Shown here: in pieces, positions 5,629-5,821 of the stretch
How the letters are laid out: each line of letters starts with the position of its first letter
How positions within the stretch are numbered: position 1 is the stretch's first letter
Origin: Acidiferrobacter sp.
GTDB lineage: Bacteria; Pseudomonadota; Gammaproteobacteria; Acidiferrobacterales; Acidiferrobacteraceae
Assembly: GCA_027335965.1 (NCBI GenBank)
Contig: DAHWGZ010000108.1
Coordinates: forward strand, 1 to 5,821
Reading direction: 5' to 3'
DNA length: 5,821 nt
Notes under the pieces: generated by a model
Databases searched by the model: none
Told to the model about the DNA's origin: nothing
The model's input: the letters and a program-made list of their open reading frames with translations, nothing else
Program-made: the position numbers and the translations under genes

Positions 5629-5821
5629 ATGCCGTCCCTTAATCGCCCGTTACCGGCCAGTCCGGGTCGACTGTCGGTGCTAAGTTCCCTCGTGTTGTGC
5701 GCGCTTGCCGCCGGACCTTCAAGCGCCGCCGCTCACGAAACATCGTCCGTCAACGTCGGGACCGTGAACGCCCAAAGCCGCAAGAAGGCCGAGGCGCTCT
5801 TGAAGGCCACCAGCACCAAGC
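5629..5821 (+). CDS. Exported protein of unknown family, N-terminal fragment (possibly a TonB-dependent receptor)
   Basis: Sixty-four codons are visible before the window ends, with no stop. Residues 1-35 form a signal peptide: a basic start with R6 and R14, a hydrophobic core LSVLSSLVLCALAAG (15-29), and a cleavage site after SAAA (32-35). The cysteine in the core is not in a lipobox. The mature part begins HETSSVNVGTVNAQSRKKAEALLKA. A short VNVGTV-like stretch after the signal peptide is seen in some proteobacterial TonB-dependent outer-membrane receptors, but this is too little to assign a family. A periplasmic or other envelope protein is equally possible. The strong ribosome binding site and the Pho box about 90 bp upstream suggest a gene induced by phosphate limitation. 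Confidence 0.7.
   Translation, partial: MPSLNRPLPASPGRLSVLSSLVLCALAAGPSSAAAHETSSVNVGTVNAQSRKKAEALLKATSTK

Noticed and set aside
5598..5642. 14-codon open frame (MNKISGG...) overlapping the start of the exported-protein gene
   Set aside because: It has no proper ribosome binding site of its own and its GGA GGA codons are the Shine-Dalgarno of the real gene.

Overview
This is a chromosomal stretch from a GC-rich Gram-negative bacterium, most likely a gamma- or betaproteobacterium with a respiratory lifestyle. That rests on three things: the nuoL-nuoM-nuoN order of a bacterial complex I operon, a periplasmic cytochrome c' next to a b561-type cytochrome, and strong G/C preference at third codon positions. 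The genus cannot be fixed from the sequence alone.

Positions 1-4000 hold the 3' end of a complex I (NADH:quinone oxidoreductase) operon on the + strand: the C-terminal part of nuoL, complete nuoM and complete nuoN. Gaps are only 9-11 bp, and the ribosome binding sites of nuoM and nuoN overlap the preceding stop codons. The three proteins are the antiporter-like proton-pumping subunits of the membrane arm. The key lysines and the conserved glutamates of NuoM and NuoN are in place, so this part looks fully functional and ordinary.

Positions 4001-5821 are a different unit. A short intergenic region leads into a cytochrome c' gene (4216-4668, +). It faces a cytochrome b561-family gene (4675-5370, -), with only 6 bp between the two stop codons. 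A 258-bp divergent region follows, and then the start of a secreted protein of uncertain family (5629 onward, +, cut by the window end).

The most interesting signal is regulatory. Upstream of the secreted-protein gene lies CTGTCAATAAACTGTCAT (5521-5538), a near-consensus PhoB binding site (Pho box). A further in-phase half-site lies 22 bp on. Upstream of the cytochrome c' gene is a second, weaker Pho-box-like direct repeat (4127-4144). It is followed after exactly 10 bp by a -10-like TAGTAT, the geometry of a PhoB-activated promoter such as E. coli phoA. If real, a haem protein that may sense or scavenge NO and an exported protein would both belong to a phosphate-starvation regulon. This is inferred from motif matches and spacing and has not been tested. 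No RNA genes, insertion sequences, CRISPR arrays or convincing intrinsic terminators were seen.
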